Source: Bacillota bacterium
Lineage (GTDB): Bacteria > Bacillota > Dehalobacteriia > UBA4068 > UBA4997
Reading direction: 5' to 3'
DNA: 5,069 bases
NCBI GenBank assembly: GCA_017398165.1
Contig: JAFQHB010000167.1
Coordinates: forward strand, 1-5,069
In this document: positions 1 to 5,069 of the stretch, piece by piece
How the letters are laid out: each line of letters opens with the position of its first letter
Numbering within the stretch: the stretch's first letter is position 1
Program-made: the position numbers and the translations under genes
Notes under the pieces: generated by a model
Database searches by the model: none
What the model was told of the DNA's origin: nothing
The model's input: the letters and a program-made list of their open reading frames with translations, nothing else

Positions 1-132
1 ATGCTCTTTGTAGCTTATTCTTTTTCGTTTGCATAAGTTTTTTAAACTTGCAATCCGTCGAATTATTCTCAAAAATACCATAGCAGGATATTGATTATAT
101 TAAATATGTAATCCCATACATTGGCTGAGAAA

Positions 133-138
133 AAGGAG
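133..138 (+). promoter_or_regulatory. Ribosome binding site of cobO
   Basis: AAGGAG lies 9 nt before the ATG at 148, a normal Shine-Dalgarno distance, and supports that start. The rest of the leader (1-132) is AT-rich. It contains a short inverted repeat (AAGTTT at 35-40, AAACTT at 44-49). I saw no cobalamin riboswitch motif in it and no convincing promoter. Confidence 0.8.
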
Positions 139-147
139 TGAATTATT

Positions 148-693
148 ATGGAACAGAAAAGATCCCGTTTGCAGCAGGGACAGGTGCAGGTATATACCGG
201 CAACGGCAAAGGCAAGACTACTGCATCTTTTGGTCTGGCACTGCGTGCTGCCGGCTGCAATATGCACGTTGTAATTATTCAGTTTATGAAGGTAAGCGGC
301 CGCTATGCCGAGGATGAGGGCATCCGCCGCCTGGGCGAGTGTGTCGAGCATTACACCTTTGGCAACCCCGGCTGGGTGAAAAAAGGCGAGGGCACTGAGG
401 CTGATTATGCACAGGCCAAGGCCGGTATGGAGAAAGCCAGAGAGGCTCTGCAGAACCCGGACGTTGATCTGGTCATCCTGGATGAGATCAACAACGCATT
501 GTATTTTGAGCTGGTGACCGAGGAAGAAGTACTGGAACTGATGCAGAACAAGCTGCCTAATATCGAGCTGGTGCTGACCGGACGCAACGCGCCCGAGTCT
601 ATCATCGAGGCGGCCGATCTGGTGACCGAGATGCGCGAGATCAAGCATTATTATACCAAAGGCGTGCCGGTACGCCGTGGTATCGAGTTCTGA
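148..693 (+). CDS. cobO: Corrinoid adenosyltransferase, CobO/BtuR family
   Basis: This enzyme transfers the 5'-deoxyadenosyl group of ATP to the cobalt of cob(I)alamin or other corrinoids. The product is the adenosylcobalamin used by mutases, dehydratases and some ribonucleotide reductases; the enzyme is cytosolic. The 181-residue product has the family's usual length. Visible signatures are the P-loop GNGKGKTT (residues 18-25), which marks the CobO/BtuR type rather than PduO or EutT, the acidic strand VILDEIN (109-115), LTGRNAP (143-149) and the conserved C-terminal pattern ending RRGIEF. The ATG follows a good ribosome site. The gene ends in tandem stops (TGA TAA) and is closed by the terminator at 725-757, so it probably forms its own unit or ends one. 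No other cobalamin gene is visible nearby, so salvage and de novo roles cannot be separated here. Confidence 0.95.
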   Translation: MEQKRSRLQQGQVQVYTGNGKGKTTASFGLALRAAGCNMHVVIIQFMKVSGRYAEDEGIRRLGECVEHYTFGNPGWVKKGEGTEADYAQAKAGMEKAREALQNPDVDLVILDEINNALYFELVTEEEVLELMQNKLPNIELVLTGRNAPESIIEAADLVTEMREIKHYYTKGVPVRRGIEF

Positions 694-724
694 TAAGCAA
701 TAGTTTGTCTAATTAAATGAGCGG

Positions 725-757
725 AAATTCTCTCCGGCACTGTCGGAGAGAATTTTT
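725..757 (+). terminator. Rho-independent terminator after cobO
   Basis: AAATTCTCTCCG (725-736) pairs perfectly with CGGAGAGAATTT (744-755), giving a 12-bp stem with a 7-nt loop (737-743). The stem runs into a T-run at 753-757. It starts 31 nt after the cobO stop codon and ends 48 nt before the next start. It should stop most cobO transcripts, so the following flavoprotein gene would need its own promoter or readthrough. I could not find a convincing promoter between 758 and 792. Confidence 0.92.
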
Positions 758-792
758 GTGAGAAATTATTATGATACAGCAGTATGGTATTT

Positions 793-799
793 GAGGAGG
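793..799 (+). promoter_or_regulatory. Ribosome binding site that fixes the flavoprotein start
   Basis: GAGGAGG is nearly full anti-SD complementarity and lies 6 nt before the ATG at 806. The in-frame ATG at 800 directly abuts it and is too close. A GTG at 758 would place the start at the foot of the terminator and add 16 residues before the Rossmann strand. The ATG at 806 is therefore preferred. Confidence 0.85.
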
Positions 800-805
800 A
801 TGGCG

Positions 806-2065
806 ATGAGCACTGTTTTGGTGATCGGCGGCGGCGCTGCGGGGTGTCTGGCGGCGCTGACGGCGGCAAAAGCCGGCGCTGAGGTGATATTGTGGGAAAA
901 AAACGATCGTATCGGGCGCAAGCTGGCTATTACCGGTAAGGGTCGCTGCAACATCACCAATGCTGCGCCGGTGGATGAGCTGATACGCAATATTACCGGT
1001 AACGGTCGCTTTATGTACAGCGCGCTGGCGGCTTTTGATAATCAGGCGGTGATGCAGCTTTTTGAAGATCTGGGTGTGCCGTTGAAGGTAGAGCGCGGCC
1101 AGCGTGTTTTCCCGGTATCGGATAAGGCTGCGGATGTTATCATCGCGTTGGAGCAGGCGCTGGCGGCTGCCGGTGTGCATATCGTCTATAATGCGGTGGC
1201 GGCGGAATTGCTGGTGAATGAGGGTACAGTCTGCGGGGTGGTGACGGCTGACGGGCAGAAGCAGCAGGCAGATGCTGTGATCCTGGCGACCGGCGGCGCT
1301 ACGTACCGCGGTACCGGCAGCACCGGGGACGGATATCGTCTGGCGCGGTCTGTGGGGCATAATATCATCGAGCCGCTGCCTTCGCTGGTGCCGCTGGTAT
1401 CACCGGCGGCGTGGGTGCATACGCTGTCCGGGCTTTCGCTGCGAAACGTGGAGCTGGGTATATACAAAAACGGGCTTATCAGCAGGAAAAACTGTCTGGG
1501 CAAGCTTTTTGGCGAGATGCTGTTTACGCATTTTGGTATCTCCGGCCCGATGGTGCTCTCCTTATCCCGCAAGGCAGTGCTGTTTTGGCGGGATAATCCG
1601 GGTGAAGAGCTGCTGGCGGCCATTGATCTGAAGCCTGCTTTATCAGAGGAGCAGTTATTGGCACGGCTGGAGCGTGAGATCGCAGAAGCACCGCGGCGTC
1701 ATTTGCACAATATGCTGGCGGAGCTGCTGCCGAAATCCCTGATCGAGCCTTTCGTGGCGCTGAGCGGTATCGCCGGGGATCGCCCGGTCAGCAGTCTGCA
1801 GGGCAAAGAGCGGCAGGCTATCGTGCGTCTGCTGAAATGTCTGGAGCTGCCGCTGAGTGGTGCACGCCCGCTGAATGAGGGCATCGTGACCTGCGGCGGT
1901 GTGGATGTGCGGGAGGTAATGCCCAGGACTTTTGCCTCGAGGAAGGCGCCGGGGCTTTTTATCGTGGGTGAATTGCTGGATATCGACGCATTTACCGGGG
2001 GCTATAATCTGCAGGTGGCATTCAGCAGCGGGCACGCTGCGGGGCTGGCGGCTGCCGGGGTCTGA
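806..2065 (+). CDS. NAD(P)/FAD-dependent oxidoreductase, YhiN/HI0933-like (aminoacetone oxidase family)
   Basis: This is a soluble flavoprotein of the HI0933/YhiN family, 419 residues from the chosen ATG, a normal family length. The N-terminus is an FAD-binding Rossmann fold: GGGAAG at residues 8-13, then an acidic residue (E31) at the end of the second strand. The family signature IGRKLAITGKGRCNITN follows at 36-52. Further hallmarks are ATGGATYRGTGSTGDGY (161-177), FTHFGISGP (240-248) and the C-terminal FAD-contact region from GGVDVREVMPRT to GGYNLQVAFSSGHAAG (364-413). Family members are mostly uncharacterised. One streptococcal member was described as an aminoacetone oxidase, and databases have spread that name, so the substrate here is unknown. 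The next gene begins 64 nt downstream behind a hairpin. No frameshift or missing motif was seen. Confidence 0.93.
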   Translation: MSTVLVIGGGAAGCLAALTAAKAGAEVILWEKNDRIGRKLAITGKGRCNITNAAPVDELIRNITGNGRFMYSALAAFDNQAVMQLFEDLGVPLKVERGQRVFPVSDKAADVIIALEQALAAAGVHIVYNAVAAELLVNEGTVCGVVTADGQKQQADAVILATGGATYRGTGSTGDGYRLARSVGHNIIEPLPSLVPLVSPAAWVHTLSGLSLRNVELGIYKNGLISRKNCLGKLFGEMLFTHFGISGPMVLSLSRKAVLFWRDNPGEELLAAIDLKPALSEEQLLARLEREIAEAPRRHLHNMLAELLPKSLIEPFVALSGIAGDRPVSSLQGKERQAIVRLLKCLELPLSGARPLNEGIVTCGGVDVREVMPRTFASRKAPGLFIVGELLDIDAFTGGYNLQVAFSSGHAAGLAAAGV

Positions 2066-2075
2066 TACCGGCTGA

Positions 2076-2130
2076 TTAAGCTGCCGCCTTTGGGATATAC
2101 TGATAATATCCGAAAGGCGGCGATGCTTAA
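2076..2130 (+). promoter_or_regulatory. Large hairpin masking the ribosome site of the next gene
   Basis: The inner arms (2083-2098 and 2106-2121) form 15 of 16 base pairs, with one G-G mismatch and a 7-nt loop. After a small asymmetric internal loop, TTAAGC (2076-2081) pairs with GCTTAA (2125-2130), so the outer stem reaches the first base of the ATG at 2130. The likely Shine-Dalgarno AAGGCGG (2114-2120) sits wholly in the 3' arm. There is no T-run on either strand, so it does not look like an ordinary intrinsic terminator. Seen: the pairing. Inferred: translational gating, transcript-end protection or a repeat-type palindrome. Confidence 0.75.
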
Positions 2131-2690
2131 TGACTAAATCTGTCAGAAATAATAAATCTTTTATAGCTGATAAACCTTTAGCAGATCAATCTTGGGCAAA
2201 TGATTCCCCGACCGTGGCAGAGCAGACGGAGCAGGAATTGGCGGTATTGCTGTGCCGCCGCAGAAGATTTGAGGTAATGCTGGGGCTGGTGACTATGCTG
2301 GTGCTCTGCGGTATGGTGGCCTGCCAGGTATGGCTGTGGCTGGATCGCGGGCAGACGGTGGCTGCGTGGTCCGGCGTTGTTTATGATGTGGAGCCTGCCG
2401 CCGCGACTATGAACGGACTGTATGGCAGCGTAACCATCGAGCTGTTGGATTACAGTGAGCTGACGCAGGCCTACGTGCTGATCAACGGGCAGCGTGCCGG
2501 TGCTTTTGATGATAATGAGCTGACACTGCGCGTCTTTGACGGTGATGTGCTGGAGCTGGACGTGACGGCCTATCGCGTACCGGTGCGCTTTCGTCTGGGG
2601 CGGCTGTCGGCCGGTATTCGGGATGATCTGCTGCTGAGTGAGGTCGAGCTTTGCGGTGAGAGGAAAAGTCTGGGGCATATCGCCTTTTGA
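2130..2690 (+). CDS. Conserved-looking single-pass membrane protein, function unknown
   Basis: I do not recognise a named family with certainty. The 186-residue product has a polar N-terminal segment of about 42 residues, a basic patch (RRRR, 43-46) and one hydrophobic segment (about 48-71). A region of about 115 residues follows that looks beta-strand rich. The basic patch before the membrane segment predicts an N-in, C-out topology with the main domain outside the membrane. That domain has alternating hydrophobic stretches such as VTIELLDY, AYVLING, LTLRVFDGDVLELDV and VPVRFRLG, reminiscent of small beta-barrel or NusG-II-like domains, but without the cysteine pattern I would expect of NusG domain II proteins. 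A possible lipobox (MVAC, 62-65) is weak. The first 27 or so codons are AT-rich, unlike the rest. The chosen ATG has an SD-like AAGGCGG 9 nt upstream inside a hairpin. An internal ATG at 2277 has GAGG only 2 nt before it. The position before the HutP-family gene is the only functional hint. Confidence 0.8.
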   Translation: MTKSVRNNKSFIADKPLADQSWANDSPTVAEQTEQELAVLLCRRRRFEVMLGLVTMLVLCGMVACQVWLWLDRGQTVAAWSGVVYDVEPAAATMNGLYGSVTIELLDYSELTQAYVLINGQRAGAFDDNELTLRVFDGDVLELDVTAYRVPVRFRLGRLSAGIRDDLLLSEVELCGERKSLGHIAF

Positions 2691-2713
2691 GGCTTATTGT
2701 ATATGAACGGCGT

Positions 2714-2736
2714 ATATTGCAAAAAGATATTGCAAA
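2714..2736 (+). repeat. 10-bp direct repeat overlapping the -35 box
   Basis: ATATTGCAAA occurs at 2714-2723 and again at 2727-2736, separated by AAG, a 13-bp period. The second copy contains the TTGCAA -35 hexamer. TTGCAA is itself a palindrome. The placement suits an operator that competes with RNA polymerase, though a chance repeat in AT-rich DNA is possible. Confidence 0.6.
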
Positions 2737-2758
2737 TTGGCGGAATAAAAAATATAAT
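2730..2758 (+). promoter_or_regulatory. Sigma-A type promoter of the hutP-cmk-plsC unit
   Basis: TTGCAA (2730-2735, 4 of 6 to consensus) and a perfect TATAAT (2753-2758) are separated by exactly 17 nt. The spacer is AT-rich toward the -10. Transcription would start near 2764-2766 and leave a leader of about 67 nt before the ATG at 2832. This is the best promoter in the window. It implies that the HutP-family gene and those after it can be transcribed independently of the membrane protein gene. Confidence 0.8.
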
Positions 2759-2831
2759 ATAAAGATGTAATAATGGGCTGGGCAATAGATTTTCAGCGTA
2801 TATCAGCCGGGAGAGGTACAGGTGTTGTAAT

Positions 2832-3269
2832 ATGCGGGATGAGGAAATAAACGGGCAGCCGGAGATAAAATCCAAACAGGTGGCTGCTGCTGCGCTTTAT
2901 ATGGCGCTTTCTAATGAGCGGGAGGATGAAGCCCGCCTGAAGCAGGAATATATGAACAGCGGTATCCGCGTGGCAGCGGTGAATTTCGGCGGCTCGGCCA
3001 ATACTTCGGTTGCCAAGATCATAGAGCGTACTGTGGTGGCGGCCAAGCGTGAGGGTGTCATCGGCAGCAACCACAACGAAGAAGGCGGTGTGGCCGGTGC
3101 GGCGCATGAGGCTCTGGGGCAGATATTGACCAAAGCAATGGGGCTGAATATCGGCGGCAAGATCGGTATTGCCCGTTACCATGACCATATCACCGTAGCG
3201 ATGGTGATGGAGATCGGCCTGCTGCATCTCAACGAAGTAGCGGTAGGTATGGCACACCGTGCAGTGTAG
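2832..3269 (+). CDS. hutP: HutP-family RNA-binding regulatory protein
   Basis: The 145-residue product matches the HutP family in length (Bacillus HutP is 148) and pattern. It has an N-terminal helix (about 13-27), then GIRVAAVNFGG (44-54), a helix ending VVAAKREGVI (68-77), the block HNEEGGVAGAAHEAL (81-95), NIGGKIGIA (106-114) and a C-terminal LLHLNEVAVGMAHRAV (130-145). In Bacillus subtilis, HutP with histidine and magnesium binds NAG triplets in the hut mRNA and prevents termination. No hut genes are visible here, and cmk follows 55 nt downstream. By alignment from memory, the Bacillus metal ligands His73, His77 and His138 fall on Gly, Gly and Asn here, so ligand and target may differ. 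The start follows AGGTG (2820-2824) by 7 nt. Family membership is fairly sure; the regulatory role is inferred. Confidence 0.87.
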   Translation: MRDEEINGQPEIKSKQVAAAALYMALSNEREDEARLKQEYMNSGIRVAAVNFGGSANTSVAKIIERTVVAAKREGVIGSNHNEEGGVAGAAHEALGQILTKAMGLNIGGKIGIARYHDHITVAMVMEIGLLHLNEVAVGMAHRAV

Positions 3270-3324
3270 CCTGATAAAGGGATTGGGATAAGAAAGCTGT
3301 GCAAGAGGAAGGAATTAGGGCATA

Positions 3325-3984
3325 ATGAAAAAGATAATCGCGATAGACGGACCGGCAGGCGCCGGCAAAAGCACTATTGCCAAAAGTCTGGCGGCCAGAC
3401 TGGGCTATATATACATTGATACCGGGGCGATGTATCGTGCTGTGGCGTGGCTGGCGCTGCAAAAGGGTGTGGCTGTGGATGACGAAGCCGGGCTGACTGC
3501 TCTGGCTGCCGGGGCAGAGATAGATATGCGCGTGGTGGATGGCGAGAATATCATCCTGCTGGACGGGCGTGATATCAGCCGCGAGATCAGATCGCCCGAG
3601 GTATCGGCAGCAGCATCGCCGGTATCGGCGGCAGCCGGTGTACGCAGCTATCTGGTGGATCAGCAGCGCCGTCTGGCAGCACGTGGCAACGTGGTGCTGG
3701 ATGGGCGTGATATCGGCACGGTGGTACTGCCGGATGCTGATTGCAAGATATTCCTGACGGCCAGTCTGGAGGAGCGGGCAGAGCGTCGCTGGCGTGAGTT
3801 TGCCGCCAAGGGACTGGATATTGATATCGAGCAGGTGCGCCGGGATATCGCAGAGCGTGATTATCGTGATTCGCACCGGGCTAATTCACCGCTGTGTCAG
3901 GCGGATGATGCAGTGCTGCTGGATTCGACCGGTATGAGCATTGACGAGGTACTGCAAAAAACGCTGGAACTGGCGGAGGCATAA
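3325..3984 (+). CDS. cmk: (d)CMP kinase (cytidylate kinase)
   Basis: Cmk phosphorylates CMP and dCMP with ATP, feeding CTP/dCTP pools and recycling the CMP released during phospholipid synthesis and RNA turnover. The 219-residue length is typical of the bacterial type. Visible motifs are the P-loop GPAGAGKST (9-17), DTGAMYRA (32-39), the CMP-binding region with GRDISREIRSPEVS (81-94), DGRDIGTVVLPDA (126-138) and the LID region ending RDYRDSHRANSPL (178-190). A purine-rich ribosome site (GAGGAAGGA, 3305-3313) lies 11 nt before the ATG. The gap from hutP is 55 nt with no terminator. The next gene, plsC, starts only 7 nt after the stop, so these genes are very likely co-transcribed. No missing active-site residue was noticed. 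Confidence 0.97.
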   Translation: MKKIIAIDGPAGAGKSTIAKSLAARLGYIYIDTGAMYRAVAWLALQKGVAVDDEAGLTALAAGAEIDMRVVDGENIILLDGRDISREIRSPEVSAAASPVSAAAGVRSYLVDQQRRLAARGNVVLDGRDIGTVVLPDADCKIFLTASLEERAERRWREFAAKGLDIDIEQVRRDIAERDYRDSHRANSPLCQADDAVLLDSTGMSIDEVLQKTLELAEA

Positions 3985-3991
3985 GATAACG

Positions 3992-4600
3992 ATGTTATAT
4001 AAGCTTGTAGTAATGTTTTTCAGCGTGCTTTCCGCGATCCTCGGCGTGAAATTCAGCGGGCGCGATAAAGTGCCGCGTGAGGGCGCACTGGTGGCGGTGG
4101 CCAATCATCGGCACTGGAGTGATATCGTGCTGCTGGCGTTGGCTATTTATCCGCGTCAGGTGCATTTTATGGGCAAGAGTGAATACGGCAAGAGCCGGTT
4201 TCTGGCTTTTTTGATGAAGATACTGGGCGCATTCACCGTGGAGCGCGGCGAGGCGGATATCAAGGCCATCAAAACTGCGCTGGGATATCTGCGCCGGGGC
4301 GAGGTCGTCGGTATTTACCCTGAGGGAACACGCAATAAGACTGACGAAGTGCTGCTGCCCTTTAAGGAGGGCTCGTTTATGCTGGCATCACGCGGCAAGG
4401 CGCTGGTGGTGCCGGTGGCGCTGACTGACGCACCGAATTACATAGGATTGCGCCGCCCACGCCCGCGGGTGATAGTGGGCGACCCGATAGACCCGCGCAA
4501 CTATACGGCAGAGAACGGCAAGCCGGATAATACCGCACTGGCCGAGGCTGTACGTAACGATATCGAAAAAATGTTGCTCTCCGGGCAGGATTTCAGATAA
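3992..4600 (+). CDS. plsC: 1-acyl-sn-glycerol-3-phosphate acyltransferase (PlsC family)
   Basis: PlsC adds the second acyl chain to lysophosphatidic acid, making phosphatidic acid at the cytoplasmic face of the membrane. The 202-residue product starts with a short hydrophobic segment (about 3-18) that probably anchors or inserts it. It carries the catalytic HX4D motif (NHRHWSD, with H39 and D44), MGKSEYGK (60-67), LGAFTVERG (78-86), the glycerol-phosphate-binding motif YPEGTRN (109-115) and a final VVPVAL (139-144). The ATG at 3992 is chosen because it begins at the hydrophobic segment and follows GGAGG (3975-3979, inside the end of cmk) by 12 nt. An in-frame ATG at 3941 would overlap cmk and add a basic, unconserved-looking extension. 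Acyl donor and exact lyso-acceptor cannot be read from sequence. Confidence 0.94.
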   Translation: MLYKLVVMFFSVLSAILGVKFSGRDKVPREGALVAVANHRHWSDIVLLALAIYPRQVHFMGKSEYGKSRFLAFLMKILGAFTVERGEADIKAIKTALGYLRRGEVVGIYPEGTRNKTDEVLLPFKEGSFMLASRGKALVVPVALTDAPNYIGLRRPRPRVIVGDPIDPRNYTAENGKPDNTALAEAVRNDIEKMLLSGQDFR

Positions 4601-4687
4601 CGGGCAGAGAATTTTATTTAATTGGCATTTGTTGTTGGCGGATAATTTTTCCGAAATCGGCTGAATAAGCTTGGGGTGAAGGTGTTT

Positions 4688-5069
4688 ATGGAAATTCGCG
4701 TTGCAGATAACTCCGGGTTTTGTTTCGGTGTCAAGCGGGCGGTCTCTATGGCTGTCAAGGCGGCAGAGCAAGGCAGAGTCTATTCGCTGGGGCCGCTGAT
4801 TCACAACCCGCGCGAGACAGAGCGTCTCTCGCCTCTGGTCTGTGTTGTGGATAATCTGGCCGGGCTGCCGGTTGATGAACGGGAAAACAATGTTCCCCGT
4901 ATCGTGATACGTTCGCATGGGGTAGGGCCGGAGATATACGAGCAGGCACAGCAGATGGGTGTCGAGGTCATCGACGCTACCTGTCCTTTTGTGGCCAAGG
5001 TGCAAAAGGCAGCCAAGGAGCTGTATCTGGACGGCTATCAGGTAGTCATCGTGGGGGATCACGATCATC
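4688..5069 (+). CDS. ispH: 4-hydroxy-3-methylbut-2-enyl diphosphate reductase, 5' part only
   Basis: IspH (LytB) is the last enzyme of the MEP pathway. It reduces HMBPP to isopentenyl and dimethylallyl diphosphate with an iron-sulfur cluster. The first 127 residues are present and the frame is still open at the window end; the full enzyme is usually about 280-310 residues. Seen are the first cluster cysteine in GFCFGVKRAV (C12), the substrate-contact histidines in LIHNP (H39) and RSHG (H77), and the second cluster cysteine in DATCPFV (C99). The third cysteine lies beyond the window. The ATG follows a purine-rich stretch (GGGGTGAAGG, 4673-4682). The 87-nt gap from plsC is AT-rich with a poor GATAAT (4641-4646) -10 candidate, so it may be in the same operon or have a weak promoter. 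In many Firmicutes, Negativicutes included, IspH is fused to ribosomal S1 domains; that cannot be checked here. Confidence 0.95.
   Translation, partial: MEIRVADNSGFCFGVKRAVSMAVKAAEQGRVYSLGPLIHNPRETERLSPLVCVVDNLAGLPVDERENNVPRIVIRSHGVGPEIYEQAQQMGVEVIDATCPFVAKVQKAAKELYLDGYQVVIVGDHDH

Noticed and set aside
31..51. Inverted repeat AAGTTT / AAACTT with a T-rich loop
   Set aside because: A 6-bp AT-rich stem is too weak for a terminator, and an operator role has no further support.
48..76. Possible promoter for cobO (TTGCAA, 17 nt, AAAAAT)
   Set aside because: The -10 lacks the first T and matches only 4 of 6 bases; similar matches are expected by chance in this AT-rich leader.
1..147. Possible cobalamin riboswitch upstream of cobO
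   Set aside because: The visible leader has no B12-box-like sequence and is too short and AT-rich for the full element; something further upstream cannot be excluded.
100..648. Long open frame on the minus strand opposite cobO
   Set aside because: It lies antisense to a clearly recognised gene, has no plausible domain or ribosome site, and its openness follows from the codon bias of the + strand gene.
713..1360. 215-codon minus-strand frame opposite the flavoprotein gene and the terminator
   Set aside because: It runs through the terminator stem and the conserved FAD-binding coding region; composition artefact.
3601..3640. Imperfect 21-bp tandem repeat (GTATCGGC copies) in cmk
   Set aside because: It encodes the conserved alanine/serine-rich segment after the CMP-binding region of Cmk; explained by protein constraint and codon bias.
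3560..3717. Repeated GGGCGTGATATC blocks in cmk
   Set aside because: They encode two GRDI motifs that are both normal parts of the Cmk fold.
4639..4660. Small palindromes (CGGA/TCCG and CCGA/TCGG) in the plsC-ispH gap
   Set aside because: Four-base stems without a following T-run; not supportable as a terminator or operator.
4388..5068. 226-codon open frame on the minus strand opposite plsC and ispH
   Set aside because: It spans two confident + strand genes and the gap between them, and its product has no recognisable motif; a shadow frame.

Overview
The window looks like a chromosomal housekeeping region from an anaerobic Firmicute, most likely the class Negativicutes or a related clostridial lineage. 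This rests on gene content and order (HutP-family protein, cmk, plsC, ispH in a row), AGGAGG-type ribosome binding sites and GC-rich coding with AT-rich gaps. No rRNA, phylogenetic marker or database search was available, so the assignment is an inference. Every confident gene is on the + strand. I see no mobile element, CRISPR array, tRNA or rRNA.

Layout: (1) 1-147 is an AT-rich leader ending in a good ribosome binding site. (2) 148-693 encodes the cobalamin-modifying enzyme CobO/BtuR, closed by a textbook intrinsic terminator (725-757). (3) 806-2065 encodes a YhiN/HI0933-like flavoprotein; its start is fixed by a strong Shine-Dalgarno at 793-799. (4) 2076-2130 is a large imperfect hairpin covering the ribosome binding site of the next gene. 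(5) 2130-2690 encodes an unrecognised protein with one membrane segment. (6) 2691-2831 holds a near-consensus sigma-A promoter (TTGCAA, 17 nt, TATAAT) whose -35 lies in one copy of a 10-bp direct repeat. (7) 2832-3269 encodes a HutP-family RNA-binding protein, followed by cmk (3325-3984), plsC (3992-4600) and the 5' part of ispH (4688 to the window end).

From the promoter at 2730-2758 onward the genes look like one transcription unit. It would join a putative RNA-binding regulator to CMP/dCMP phosphorylation, phosphatidic acid synthesis and the last step of the MEP isoprenoid pathway, that is, nucleotide and membrane precursor supply. CobO and the flavoprotein upstream are separated by the terminator and need not be co-regulated with it.

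The most unusual points are the HutP homologue, which has no histidine-utilisation genes beside it and seems to lack the metal-binding histidines of Bacillus HutP, its own promoter with repeats and NAG triplets in the leader, and the ribosome-site-masking hairpin before the unknown membrane protein. None of this proves a new system, but the 2066-3270 segment is the part worth testing.
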